Below are positions 1 through 11,154 of a DNA stretch of 64,000 bases, one piece after another. Under the pieces are notes generated by a model. It saw only the letters and a program-made list of their open reading frames with translations. It searched no databases and was not told the DNA's origin. Position 1 is the stretch's first letter; every line of letters starts with the position of its first letter. Position numbers and translations under genes: made by a program. The DNA lies in the NCBI GenBank assembly GCA_012934845.2, contig WNNJ02001273.1, forward strand, positions 248,001-312,000. The letters are read 5' to 3'. Source of the DNA: Pomphorhynchus laevis (Eukaryota; Acanthocephala; Palaeacanthocephala; Echinorhynchida; Pomphorhynchidae).

Positions 1-1515
1 CTTATTGATTTCTCCCATAGAACCGAGAACAGGATTTATATAGGGAATCGGTGGATGATGAAATTCAGCTGTGCTGATCATCTCATAGTGTTTCCTCCAT
101 ATTTCACACACCGTTTCCTTATCATTTGTGAGTTTTCCAGTGCCGTCATTGATACCATGAAAACGCCCAATGTTCTCGCTCTGTTTGTGTCGATTTTTAG
201 CCAGGCGGTATAATGTATTTTGCCCTTGCCTACTGTCTAATTCATCATACAGGGCCTTCTGTTTTCTACTGTAAGTGGCAGCAACTACACACTTTGCGGG
301 TTTTCGGGCATCCTTATATACATTCCAATTTTCCAAGGTTTTCACCTGTAGAAAAACATGATATTTCTTCTTCTCCCTCACTGCCTCATTCACTTCCTCG
401 GTCCTCAGACAGGCACATTTTTCTATTTTACGCCTTCCAGCCTTTACCACTCCGCAATATTTCTTCGCGGACCTATATATTTGCTAAAACACATTTGTCC
501 ACGTCTCTTCTATCTTTGTGATGGGATGCAAGACAATATCCTCGACAATATCTATCTCGCTTTCTTTCATCCTCCACCACTTTATCCGTACTATTCTTCT
601 CTTTATGAGACAGTAATCGATCTGAGAAATCGCGCTTCCGCTATAGAATGTTGCTAGATGTGATACCCTTTTTTGGAACCAAGTGTTGGTCACCACTAGT
701 TTATTGGCGTCTGCTAACTCGAGGATTCGCGTTCCTTCATTGTTTTTGTCGCCATATTCATTTCCACCGTGACATACGTAACCACCACTTGATGACCCAA
801 CGTGTCCGTTTAAATCACCCGCAATCACCAGATAATCTTTTTCTGGTATCTCACACGTTACTTACTCCAATATGTTCCAAAAAATCGTTCTTTATATACG
901 AAGGTGACCAATTTGTGGACATATGCGCTGACGAAGTGAAGGTTCACCTTATCACCCATGCTAGATATTTTCATCAATCTATCAGAGTATCGTCGCACTT
1001 CATGCACAGCAGAGACAAGTCTCTCGGAGATAACAACTCCCACTTCGTTCTTTCGATTATGGCCTCCACTATAGATGAGTTTGAATCAACCGCCAAGATC
1101 TCTTGACTTAGATCCATACCAACGAGTTTCCTGGATGGCACATATCTCAATTTTCCTACGTTTAAGAGCGTCTACCAACTCAAGCGATATCTCTATCATT
1201 GATCAGACGTTCAACGTTGTAATCTTGATCACCTCCGCACTACTCATTTTCGATCCCTCTTTTGTCTTTGGCTTGGATGATTGTTTCCCGAAACCACGTT
1301 TGAATCGGGAACTCTTATTAACTTTCCACCTGGGTCGGCCCTCATCCACGCGCGTCGTATTGAAGCACGCTCTAGCTCCGGTTGAGGCACATTTGGAATC
1401 ATTTGGTCATTTTTGTTGCAACAATATGGTTAACGAACAGCCGGCCTGTTGCGAAGGTTTGTCACTGACCGTCACAGTTATCAGCGATGGGCCTAGTCAA
1501 GTTTAACCTGCGTGG
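1..1515 (-). mobile_element. RTE-like LINE, 5' UTR and endonuclease region (degenerate, runs off left edge)
   Basis: Read on the minus strand, conceptual translation from about 1265 downwards gives an endonuclease/phosphatase-fold domain of the RTE type. It shows the N-terminal strand (ITTLNV), the catalytic-Glu motif CAIQET near 1120, GVVISERL, SDRLMKI and VSAY between 1043 and 880, GDLNGHVG at about 828-805 and SQIDY near 580. Past the endonuclease (500 down to 1) comes the linker typical of RTE elements, including YDELDSR and YRLAKNR, so the reverse transcriptase lies left of the window. The first 250 bases (1515-1265) look like the 5' UTR and are richer in GC than their surroundings. Stops and frameshifts (between 1230 and 1200, and between 860 and 830) make it a pseudogene. 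Family assignment rests on motif order; a BovB-like or Proto2-like relative is possible. Confidence 0.8.
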
Positions 1516-2299
1516 TTGCAAGTATCAGATCCATTTAAGAGGGATCGACCCGCCTTGTCACAAATTTACTTTATACTTTTTAACTGCTTAAAATTTATAA
1601 ATTTATGGCAGTTCTTGCAGTTTTTAAATTTCCTGCAGTTTGATGTTAACAAATTCGAATTAACTTCTATTGGCATTACCGCTACCAGACAAGTTAGGAA
1701 AATCGATAGAAATTAATAAACTATAAATTTCAAGCAGTTTTCGAGAAATTTGCCGAATTCTAAAATAAATTTGCGAATTTAAGAAAATAATTTTGTTAAG
1801 CAATGGATTGTAATAATAATTCCGAGTCGCTAATTTATTGCAGTGATCTAATTTTTGCTGCTTGAGATGGCAGTATATTTTATATATTGATTCCTTTGAT
1901 AGTCCTCTAAATGCAGATAATAATTAGAATACAATAAGATTGTATAAATTAGATAACCAAGTGAATTATATCATATATAATGTAATAAAAATTTAATTTC
2001 TCAATTTATAACACTTTTTCTAAGTATCTTTACGTTTTCCTAAGTATCATTATGTTTGAATGTTTGCGTTTGTTTACATAAGTCTGAGTAAATTAAGCTA
2101 AAACGTTATGCCCGGTATGTGCCTAGTTTAGTGAATAATATGTCTGATCTGGTATGCCAATCTCAAGTTCGGTTCATAGCTGTTAACATATACAGGTGAG
2201 AGCGTCGGTTCTGTTTCAATATTTAGTGCTTTGATACAAGTACATCCTAGATACAATATTTTAAAAGATATCCAAAAAGATATCCACAATCGTTTTTAA
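1516..2299. other. AT-rich intergenic stretch, nothing recognised
   Basis: No coding pattern, hairpin or known repeat was recognised between the RTE 5' end and the AT-rich tandem repeat. Confidence 0.5.
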
Positions 2300-3120
2300 A
2301 TCTTAAAAAGATTTAATTTAAGATATTAAAAGACATATTCTCGGTGTTATTATTGCATTTAATCAAAAATAAAAACCAACTATATATTTTATATTCGATA
2401 TAAAATATTAAATAAACAATATTAGTTATAAAATTATCTTGACTTTTAATCATCCAAAATATTAGATATAAAATATTCAATGAAATAATTGGCAATAAAA
2501 TATTCGATCAAATATATTCGTGACTTATAAATATGCAAAATATTCGATAAAAAATATTAAATAAAAAAATATTCGCTATAAAATATTCATAACTTGTAGA
2601 TGCCAAAAATTCGATATAAAGTATTAAATAAAAATTATGTGATATAATATATTCGTGACTTATAAATATGCAAAATATCCGCTATTAAAAATTCAATGAA
2701 AACTATTCGTTATAAAATTATCTTGACTTTTAATTATGTAAAATATTCAATATAAATAATTAAATAAAAAATATTCGCAATAAAATATTCATGACTTGTA
2801 GATATGCAAAATATTCGCTATAAGATATTCAATGAAAACCATTTGATATAAAATATATCAAATATTTTAAATAGTTATATCAAATAGTTATATTCGTAAC
2901 TTATATGCAAAATATTAGGTAGGAAACATTCGTTGAAAAATATTCGCAATATAATATTCGTGACTTTTATGCAAAATATTATCTATACATTTTTCGATGC
3001 AGACAATATTCGCGACTTATAAACATGCGAAATATTCGATATAAAATATTCAATATAAAAATAATAATAATTTATTAAATATTTAATATTTACTAAATAT
3101 TCGATATAAAATATTTATTG
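2300..3120. repeat. AT-rich tandem repeat, about 67-bp period
   Basis: A recurring phrase (gactt, a short A/T run, atgcaaaatattcg) appears near 2440, 2522, 2590, 2656, 2724, 2791, 2888, 2961 and 3015. Central spacings are 66-68 bases; the edges are more irregular. Between the phrases are runs of aaatattcg and ataaaatattc. It is a degenerate minisatellite or satellite fragment. The open frames here are shadows of the repeat. Confidence 0.75.
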
Positions 3121-3159
3121 AAAAATACTTGCAATAAAATATTCGACCAGGATCCACGA

Positions 3160-3772
3160 GGGATTCCATATATATTTCTAAAATGTTCAGATTGAAACTG
3201 GGGCGTACTACATCTATTTACCCAAGTGTGCGCCAAGTAATCCAATGAACTCAAACCATGCGTAATCGAACGCAAAACATAACGCTAGACACGTGTTTTG
3301 TCCTGACGGGACTCTTTAGTAGCGTGAACATGACTCTTATCCAATGGCACCTTAACACACACTGAACAAATCTATATAGTTCTCCGCTGATTTAAAAATA
3401 GATTCAATTATATTTTGTTAAAGTATAAATTATAAAGCAGCCCTGGATCCAAGAGGGATTCCATTTATATTTTTAAAATGTTCAGATTAAAACTGTCTAG
3501 CGTTGTGTTTTGCGTTCGATCAAGAATGGTTTGAGTTCATTGGATTACTTGGCGCACACTTGGGTAAATATATGTGTGTTAAGGTGCCATTGAATAAGAG
3601 TCATGTTCACGCTACTGAAGAGTCCCGTAAGGACAAAACACGTGTCTAGCGTTGTGTTTTGCGTTCGATTACGTATGGTCTGAGTTCATTGGATTACTAA
3701 GAGCACACTTGGGTAAATAGATGTAGTTCGCCCCAGTTTCAATCTGAACATTTTAGATATATACATTATATA
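3160..3772. repeat. Long foldback (inverted repeat), about 200-bp arms
   Basis: The left arm (about 3165-3362) and the right arm (about 3568-3770) are inverted copies of each other with roughly 90% identity by eye. Both contain the sequence around tctagcgtt and acacgtgttttgtcc and end in the motif around gttcagatt. The spacer (3363-3567) carries a further direct copy of the outer segment (ggatcc...gagggattcca at 3147 and 3446) and another inverted copy of the middle segment (3499-3566). Three related copies in two orientations suggest a foldback or Helitron-like non-autonomous element, or a scrambled satellite. No coding sequence is seen. Confidence 0.75.
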
Positions 3773-5935
3773 TAATTGTATATATAATTATATATAATAT
3801 GTATAATTGATTATATATATCGGTAAGTGTTTGAATCGAGCACATTCTACATCCTGCAAACTCTCGTCACTCCTAGACTGTCATGTGATAGCCGGCAGCC
3901 ATCGTCAGTAAGATGAACTATCACACGCCGTTTCGGCTGCCTCTGTGACATTGTAAAAATGCATTTCCGACATCTAGCTTAAATTGTTGGTGGCGTTAGC
4001 TCTTAAATCCTACAATTTGCAATGCAGACCATCATTAACAACCAGAGGATCAAACTTCTAGATGCTTGAATGTAAGAAGCTTGATATTGACTTTTGTATA
4101 TATAGTGACTCATATTTCTACAAAACACTTATTGATGAATCCTACATGGATCTAGACTACTGTCAAATTTAAAGCAAAATTCAAAATATATGACACAAAT
4201 CAGAGTTTTCACTGTTTGCCGGGACCTCCATTGAAGTACTTAATTGATATTAGTGACTAACTAATATGATTGGATGTTCTTTACAGGCACGAAATCAAAG
4301 ATATCTAAAACATTTCGTTTATTTAAACTTTTTTAATCTAAAATACAAACTAAGAATATTAACATAACACAATGTCAAAAGCAAACTATCGATGACTAGT
4401 TTGATAATAGTAATTATTCGAAAATATAGGTAGAGTTTCATATCTAAAGTACCCTCACCAACGCTGATTTAATTTGTTTTTATTAATTAATTTGTTGCAA
4501 AATGTAACAAATCTTCATTTAATCTGATTTTTAATACAAAAAGTCGAATGAGTCGAACGATCTTCAGCCAAATTTAAAAGAATTGAAACGTGAAACGTAG
4601 GCATTGGATCAGTACCTGATTAGGTTCACCAATAATGAAATGTAGCGTACTGCTGTTGGCTTATTAGAACAAGATTCAGTAATATCGAGTTGTAATATCG
4701 GGCATGAAGCAGAATGCTCTATCTTCCCTTTTGATAGTCTTTGTCTTTTACGTGTTGAAAATCGCAACACGTTCACGAAAACGACCATGTTTTTTTCGTG
4801 TAAACTAGGCAAATTTAAAATATTGTAATATTGTAAAGCTAAAATAATTTTCTAATATTGACTATTTTTTGACAATTGATATTTATCAACCTTTGGTAAC
4901 GAAGACGGTACTTAAAGTAAGGCATAACCTTCCATTGTATTCACTGAAATATCGATACTTGATGTTAATCCTGGTAATTTCATATATTTAGGCATCTATG
5001 GTGATATAACTTGGAGTACTTTATTATGCCTTGTTTAATATTTAATTTATTTTCAAAGATTTTGAAAAATAAATAATTTGTGGATCGTTTTAAACAACAT
5101 GTATCTATTTCATCTAATTTCCTGTGTTGAAATATCCTCTTACAGATTACACAATATATAATTATAATTGACTTCACATTTATAAACACTTATCCTTCAT
5201 AATTCATTCTTATTTCTTAGCTGATATAAGTTATCACGAGAAAGTATACAATTCTTTTGTATAGCTGATCAGATATCCTAACCGGTCAAATATTTTCTCG
5301 TCATTTGTTTTTAGAAAAACGCTTTAGGTAGAAGAGAGTTTTTCGCATCTTTAGACAGCGAGACGATGATTTAGGCAGTTCTGCTTTAAATAACAATTTG
5401 TATCGTTTATTGTGACCAAGTGACGATAAACCTATTTTATAGCTTATGAGATACAGAATCGTCAATTTGTATTAATAATGGCTGGAGTGGAAATTTTGCA
5501 CATTTTTATTCTACATATATGACACGTTTTCATCAACTGGTAATCTCTTCAAGATTACAAATCGATGATAAATAGTTGAGTTTGCATCAAGAGGTAATTT
5601 GTAATGAGAGTGTTGAAACATGAAATGATTTTTTAAATGTTGTTTCTTGCTGTGGGATTTAATTTACACAAATAAAGATATTTTCCATCAGGTTTTATAA
5701 AGAAAATATTCAATAACCCATTTTATTAAGAAATAATATTCGAACTAATCGACATCGCAAGGTAATCTATAAATAAAATACATGGAAAGTGTTTGACAAG
5801 TTAAACAACAATAATTTTGAAGTTTAATAATCAATAATTATAAATCATTGAATCGGAATGAGACATGCTGGGTTGAAATATTTGTGAATGGTTTTAGGGC
5901 CAAACCCAGCCAAAAAAAAACTTTAAAAACGTTTA
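3773..5935. other. AT-rich intergenic stretch, nothing recognised
   Basis: More than 2 kb without coding pattern. The open frames at 4609-4812 and 4980-5189 have no family resemblance and no splice context. A (ta)n run follows the foldback at 3758-3815. Confidence 0.5.
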
Positions 5936-6133
5936 AGATTTTGTTATCAATATTTCTTCCACAAATTGTGGACATCGTCAGGATAAATTGTATATATTAA
6001 TATCTCAAACTTTTTTAAAAAAAGTTTAAGATAAAAAGTTTTCTCAAACTTTAAAATAGTTTGAGATATTAATATATACAATTTATCCTGACGATGTCCA
6101 CAATTGGTGGAAGAAATATTGATAACAAAATCT
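5936..6133. mobile_element. 198-bp MITE with TA target duplication (Tc1/mariner-like)
   Basis: The element starts agattttgttatc and ends gataacaaaatct. Arms of about 75 bp (5936-6015 and 6058-6133) are almost perfectly complementary, around a loop of roughly 42 bases that contains smaller inverted repeats. A TA dinucleotide sits directly outside each end (5934-5935 and 6134-6135), the target duplication expected for Tc1/mariner-class MITEs. One arm mismatch is visible (acaaattgtgg against ccacaattggtgg). Near-identity of the arms suggests a recent insertion. Confidence 0.85.
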
Positions 6134-6417
6134 TATGAACTGAATGCCTAAATTATGAATAAAAAGTGATTCGATTACACGTGACTTCAATTTACTTGCT
6201 GCAAATTTCGGGGCAACACTGTGTTCCGATATGAGTTCGGAGTTAAACCAAGGTGTTCCGATATTCGCGAGCCCAATCTAAAAAGTGCGCCACGAATATA
6301 AGTATATTAATAAAAAGTGATTTCATTATGAGGAGCTCAAATTTGCTTGCAAAATCAAAATTGTTTGCTTTCGCTTCATTCTATGAGAAGTATACGTTTA
6401 TAGCCCGATGTTAACAT

Positions 6418-7765
6418 AATAATACAAATTTATTTAATGTGGCAAATGCGTACAAGCTGTACGATTACAAGTCCACAAACAAAAATGAAAAAGTCAAACA
6501 GATAAATTGTTTAAATGGGATCGGATTTGTCGTTTAAAGCACTGCAGGGAAGTTGATTGGCGTATATGAATGGGCAGATGGTTCCAGGATAGATGAGCAG
6601 CCACCAGGAAGAAGCGGAGTCCAAAGGAGGTAGAGTAGTTTGGGACATGTAAAAGAAGGCAATTACAGGAACGCAAGGAACAGTAAACAGGACGAGAATT
6701 ATCAAGAAAAAGAAGGTTGAGAAATGAAGGGATATGAAAAGTTACAAGGCGGAAAGCAACGATAAGAAGACGAATTTGAACACGACAATAAATTGTTGAC
6801 AAATCGAGAGAAGCAAGATGGTAGGATGTATGATCAAAACGACGAAGACGGAGGAGAATTCGGATGGATGCGTTTACGATGCGTTGTAGGGGAAGAAGAG
6901 TGGATTTAGGTGAGTTGGAAAATAGACTAAGACAATAATCGAGTCTAGAAAAAAGGAGAGAAGATATGAGAGTCAAACAAGAAGGGAAATCGATCAATCT
7001 ACGAACTTGACGGAGGTTGCGAAGTATCAAGATAGATGAGCGTACTTTATCTCTAACGATATGTTTAAGTGAAAGTCGGTTGTCAAAATGGAAGCCTAGG
7101 AAAACGAGATTATCAACGATAGGAAGATTTATAGAATTTAATGATATGGAGGGAGGTTCGAAGATGAGGCGTCGAGGTAGGATTCACATAATTTTAGATT
7201 TATCAGGATTCAGAGAAAGGCGAATGGAGGAAAGATGATTGGAAATTGAGACAAGACAGTCGGAAGCAGAAACACTAAGATCGTGAATACGATAAACAGG
7301 TGCATGAGCATAGATGAGAATGTCATCAGCATATTGCATAACATGGAAGTTAAATTTATGAGAAATCGAAGACAAATCACCGAGAAGAAGAGAGAAAAGC
7401 ATAGGGACTAATACGGAGCCTTGTGGAACACCGGACGGAATGGACGAAGGATGTGAGAGAGAAGAGTTAGAATAGACGCGAAATGTACGGTTTGATAGAT
7501 ATGAAGAAAACCATGATACAGTGGGTAAAGAGAAGCCATAATCATGACGAAGGCGATGGAGAAGAATCGAGTGATCGACGATGTCAAAAGCAGACGATAG
7601 ATCAAGAGAAACTATGACACTACATAATTTATGATCGCGCGATATGAGTAAGTCGTTATAAACTTTAAGACATGCAATTTCGGTAGAGTAATTAGAGCGA
7701 AAAGCGGATTGGAAGGGAGGAAATAAGTTAGAGGAAAAGAGATATGTATTAACTTGCATAAGCAA
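6418..7765 (-). mobile_element. LINE-B (L2/CR1-like), 5'-truncated, RT and C-terminal region
   Basis: Two long minus-strand frames cover the reverse transcriptase. The first (7765-7184, 193 aa) starts near the fingers (FRSNYSTEIACLKVYNDLL) and has motif A DLSSAFDIVDH, motif B GVPQGSVL and the catalytic QYADDILIY, then NPDKSKIM. The second (7030-6494, 178 aa) has the thumb and the C-terminal tail typical of L2-like elements (RLDYCLSLF, LRSCNCLLLHVPNYS, WNHLP). A frame break lies between 7184 and 7030. The 3' end near 6440 has a hairpin (cgtaca, loop gct, tgtacg) before ttgccacattaaataaattt. The RT core residues are intact, but the element is 5'-truncated and split. Confidence 0.85.
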
Positions 7766-7959
7766 TGTTGCCAGATTAAACTACGTTAATGGTAGCCTAA
7801 AATTGTTCAAAACTAGCAAACTTTCCTTCAAAGTAGCCCAAAAATTATTTATGGAAATTATTCCTGAGCGTCAGTTTTAAAATATGTCTTATGTTATAAT
7901 AATGATAATTGTAGAATAATTAGTTTTCGGTGATTTAGAATTTTTCCCAAAGATATCCT

Positions 7960-8450
7960 CCTCTAATATCACACGCATCATCTGTATCCACGATCTCGCT
8001 CCTTCTTACACAAATTATCTTATGTATATCTCCAACGATATTTCGTAGCTTCGTCTAGCTCTTAATCCTGAAAAGTCCAAAATTATATGGATCATTCCGA
8101 CATAACTCTCCATATTTTACCTTTTAATTCGATCATTCTCCCAATCGTTAACAATCTAATTTTCTTAGGTTTCCAATTTGACTATTTTCTTTCCTCAAAT
8201 CTTTTGTTCATGACAAATTTCGCTATTATTTCGTACTTCATCGTGGTCTCCGTAGCATTCATAGGCTGATCGATTTCCGTTCTTGACTTGCTCTTATATT
8301 GTCTCTCATGTATCCCTCAATCGATTATTGTCAAAGCCTATATGCCAACTCTTACAATTATGCGCTTTTACCTCTTCAACGTATCATAAAGTCTGCTGCT
8401 CGTGTCCTCTTATGTCTTCGCCGCTTCAATAATATATCCCTTCATTTTTT
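7960..8450 (+). mobile_element. Old L2-like LINE remnant
   Basis: Plus-strand conceptual translation gives broken pieces of the RT region of the same LINE group. Positions 8060-8090 encode a LNPEKSKIIW-like segment, 8140-8180 VNNLIFLGF-like, and 8290-8420 pieces like the segment DYCLSLFANS followed by PLQRIIK and ARVL. It is full of stops and has no open frame, so it is older than its neighbour and lies in opposite orientation to it. Confidence 0.6.
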
Positions 8451-8689
8451 CCATTTTTCCTGACCCAATATTAACCGCTGTGTTTAATTTCGTTGGCTTA
8501 TCGTTACTTTTCGTATTTTATTTTGTCACTAACCTTCCTACTTTCACCGCGTAATCTTGATTAGCATGTATGATAACTGAATGACGACTTAATGGACTGT
8601 ATTTCCTACTCATGTTGAATTCATTCACTAAGACGTTATCTGAATTATCAATTTGGGATCATTGGTCTATTAGGTGAGAAACGCTGAAA

Positions 8690-9060
8690 CGAGAACAGTC
8701 GATAGTGTTTGTGGAAGTACATAATAAGACTGAGGGAGGACGTTTTGCCACATTTTCAGAGGGTATCCCTAGTCATTCAGACGAAACTAATTGATTTCCA
8801 CGACGTTGATTTAAAACGTTTGATCTGACCATTGGATGAAGGATGATAAGGCGTATAAAATTAGAGCGAAAAACCGAGATTTAACAATTTTAAAAGTTTC
8901 GAGATGTGAACGACGAGTCTCGATTAGTATGTATACTATCGGATACCCAAATGATTGCAAAAATGTGATCTAAGCATTTGATGACAGTTTCAGAAAAAGT
9001 GTCATAACATGTAAAACCAAACAAAAGCCGAGAGAACTCATCAACTGCTATTTAAAGACA
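8690..9060 (-). pseudogene. Ty3/Gypsy integrase core remnant
   Basis: Minus-strand translation of about 9055-8700 gives the start of an integrase catalytic core: VDEFSRLLFGF, then a segment ending VIKCLDHIFAI, then HTNRDSSFTSRNF. The first catalytic Asp region is preserved in VDEFSR. The second motif, normally H-S/T-D-x-G-S, reads HTNRDSS, so the catalytic Asp is replaced by Asn. Downstream sequence has stops and only faint similarity to the third motif. It is related to, but not a copy of, the integrase at 52-53 kb. No LTRs were found nearby. Confidence 0.7.
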
Positions 9061-10129
9061 TTTATTTACTGTTCATACTAGGTAAAGGAAAATCTTAAAA
9101 ACACTTATAGATAAATCTGTGATTGGCCGAAATTATACTAATCGAAAATTAAATAGGTAATTTAATTAAATTTAATACAATTAGATTGGCCAATAAAGAG
9201 TAACCAATTAAAGGCTTTATTCAAACATCTAAAAATGACAACAAGAAAAGTTTTTATATGAAAACTTTACTGAATTCTTTTGCAAGCTTACGTCCGTTCT
9301 TCCTCGTAGCTTATACTCTTCAAGAAATACGTATACGTATCTGCACTATGACTCCTACACAATAAATTCAAGAAATGCATTCCCTCAACATCCTATCAAA
9401 CTCAAATTTTATCATACCTTTTCAACGAACTACTCGAAAATTTTTTGTTTTCCCCGACGTATTATCACATTCCACTCATCTCCATTATCTTCAATATACT
9501 TCGTTCAATTTCAGCAAATTAATTTGTATTTTTTCATATTTCTGAGGCACAAATTAATTTTACATTGTATCAAGAGCGTATTTGGCACAATAAAATCTTT
9601 ATATGTAGATATTTTATAGTGTCAAATTCGCGCCTATGTGCACTTACAAGCCCACGTATCCTTAAAGTATTAGATATATACAATAAAAGTTTCACGGATG
9701 ATTTCCCGGAAATGGAACAATGCAGATTAGTTGAGTTTTTACTGTTCCTGAAAATACTCTGGAGGGGGAACTTCTCCCAGTACCAAAAGCTGACCAACTT
9801 AATTATTATTAGGCTGTTGGCTCCTCAAGAAAGGCAAAATCTCTTCATCTTATTTATCAGAGATTTCGCTAATCAATATAGAAACCGAATTCTTTTTAAT
9901 ACGATAAAATACTGAAGTTGAAATCAATATCTCTTTCGCTTCTTCCGACCTAGCTAAAGCCTACACCGAAATCAACTGGGTAATTGAACTCCGCCATGGT
10001 CGGTCCCAAGCCCCTGCTGAGACAAGAGAAGGGTAGTATAAACAAGACAAGTTTATCAATTAGACATAACGAACGGACTGAACGGATTGAATGCACTGAC
10101 TAGATAAGTGCACTGACTAGATAGACACG
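9061..10129. other. Intergenic stretch, no supported gene
   Basis: An open frame at 9565-9915 (plus, 116 aa) matches nothing I recognise. On the minus strand, 9670-9580 reads like a decayed LINE 3' end (ggcttgtaagtgcacataggcg...), which suggests the frame is accidental. Positions 10080-10125 hold two copies of a tgcactgactagata phrase. Confidence 0.4.
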
Positions 10130-11120
10130 TGATACCGCCTTCAACATAGTCGACCACTCCATCCACCTTTATCACCTTCGTTATGATTACGGCTTTTCTT
10201 CCTCTCCGGAGCATGGTTTGCCTCATATCTACTCGGCCGTTCCTTTCGGGTCTGTCCTAATCCATCTGTGCTGTCCTAATCCATCTGTGCTGTCCTAGAT
10301 CCCTTGCTTGGGGATCATCTCTTTTGCTTGGCGATCTCTCTCCGTTTATCAAACCTTACTCCTTTAACATCATGCAATACGCAAATGACATACATCCCCA
10401 TAATTATTCATCATTTCTCTAGATCAAACTATCCAAGTTGTTCTCTCTCACACCCCGTATCCATATCATCTCACTCTTCCCCGCTTCGACTCATCATCCC
10501 GAAACTCTTTCATGATCTCCCTGTCTCACCTGCCGAAGTCTAATTTATCTCTTCTGCTGGGCGATCTCTCCGTTTACCAAACCTTATTCATGTAACGTCA
10601 TGCAATACGCAGATGGCATACTAATCTATGATCATGCACCCGCCCATCGCATACACTATATCGGCATTTCTGCCTCAAACTGTATTTCTTCTATCTACAA
10701 ACGTCTATCCCATCTTTATCTCGTTCTAAATCCAGACAAGTCCAAAATAATGTGGATCCTCCCTTGTCGACCTAACATATCTCCTTCACCTGTATCTTTT
10801 GCCTCGTCAATCATCCCCATAGTCCATAACCTAACTTTCTTAGGCTTCTATTTCGATGATAGACTTTCCATTAGACCCTTCGTCCTTGACAAGGTCCACT
10901 CGTCTAACTTAATTCTCCGTGGCATACGCCGTATACGCCCATTTATTTGCTACCGTTTATAAATGTATCTTCTTTCATCACATATCTTCCCTAAAATCGA
11001 TTACCGCCTCAGCCTTTACGCCAATTCTCCAAAATATATCATCTTACAACACATCATCAATTCCGCCGTTCGAGTGCTCCTACGTATCCGTTGCTTCGAC
11101 CACACATCCACATATATTGC
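10130..11120 (+). mobile_element. Rearranged LINE-A ORF2 fragment
   Basis: Plus-strand RT sequence of the LINE-A family. Positions 10131-10160 encode AFNIVDHSI-like motif A, 10600-10962 encode a 120-aa frame starting MQYADGILIY (YADD altered to YADG) through NPDKSKIMW and LGFYFDDRLS, and 10963-11120 carries the thumb (KIDYRLSLYANSP). The order is scrambled. The YADD-region start also occurs at 10304-10390, then a segment from further upstream in the protein (ending in a PVSPAEV-like sequence, 10391-10542), then the YADD region again. It is therefore a chimera or local duplication. It ends at 11118 in a palindrome. Confidence 0.8.
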
Positions 11121-11154
11121 CCTATTTATAGAACAATATATGTGGATGTGTACT
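11102..11154. repeat. Palindrome at the broken end of the LINE-A fragment
   Basis: The arm acacatccacatatattg (about 11102-11119) is followed after 14-16 bases by its reverse complement caatatatgtggatgtgt. The left arm is LINE-A coding sequence, and the right arm is an inverted copy of the same 18 bases. Confidence 0.8.

Noticed and set aside
1075-1506. 143-aa plus open frame at the left edge
   Set aside because: Antisense to the RTE 5' UTR and endonuclease, which is the supported reading.
9565-9915. 116-aa plus open frame
   Set aside because: No family, no splice context, and its antisense looks like a decayed LINE 3' end.
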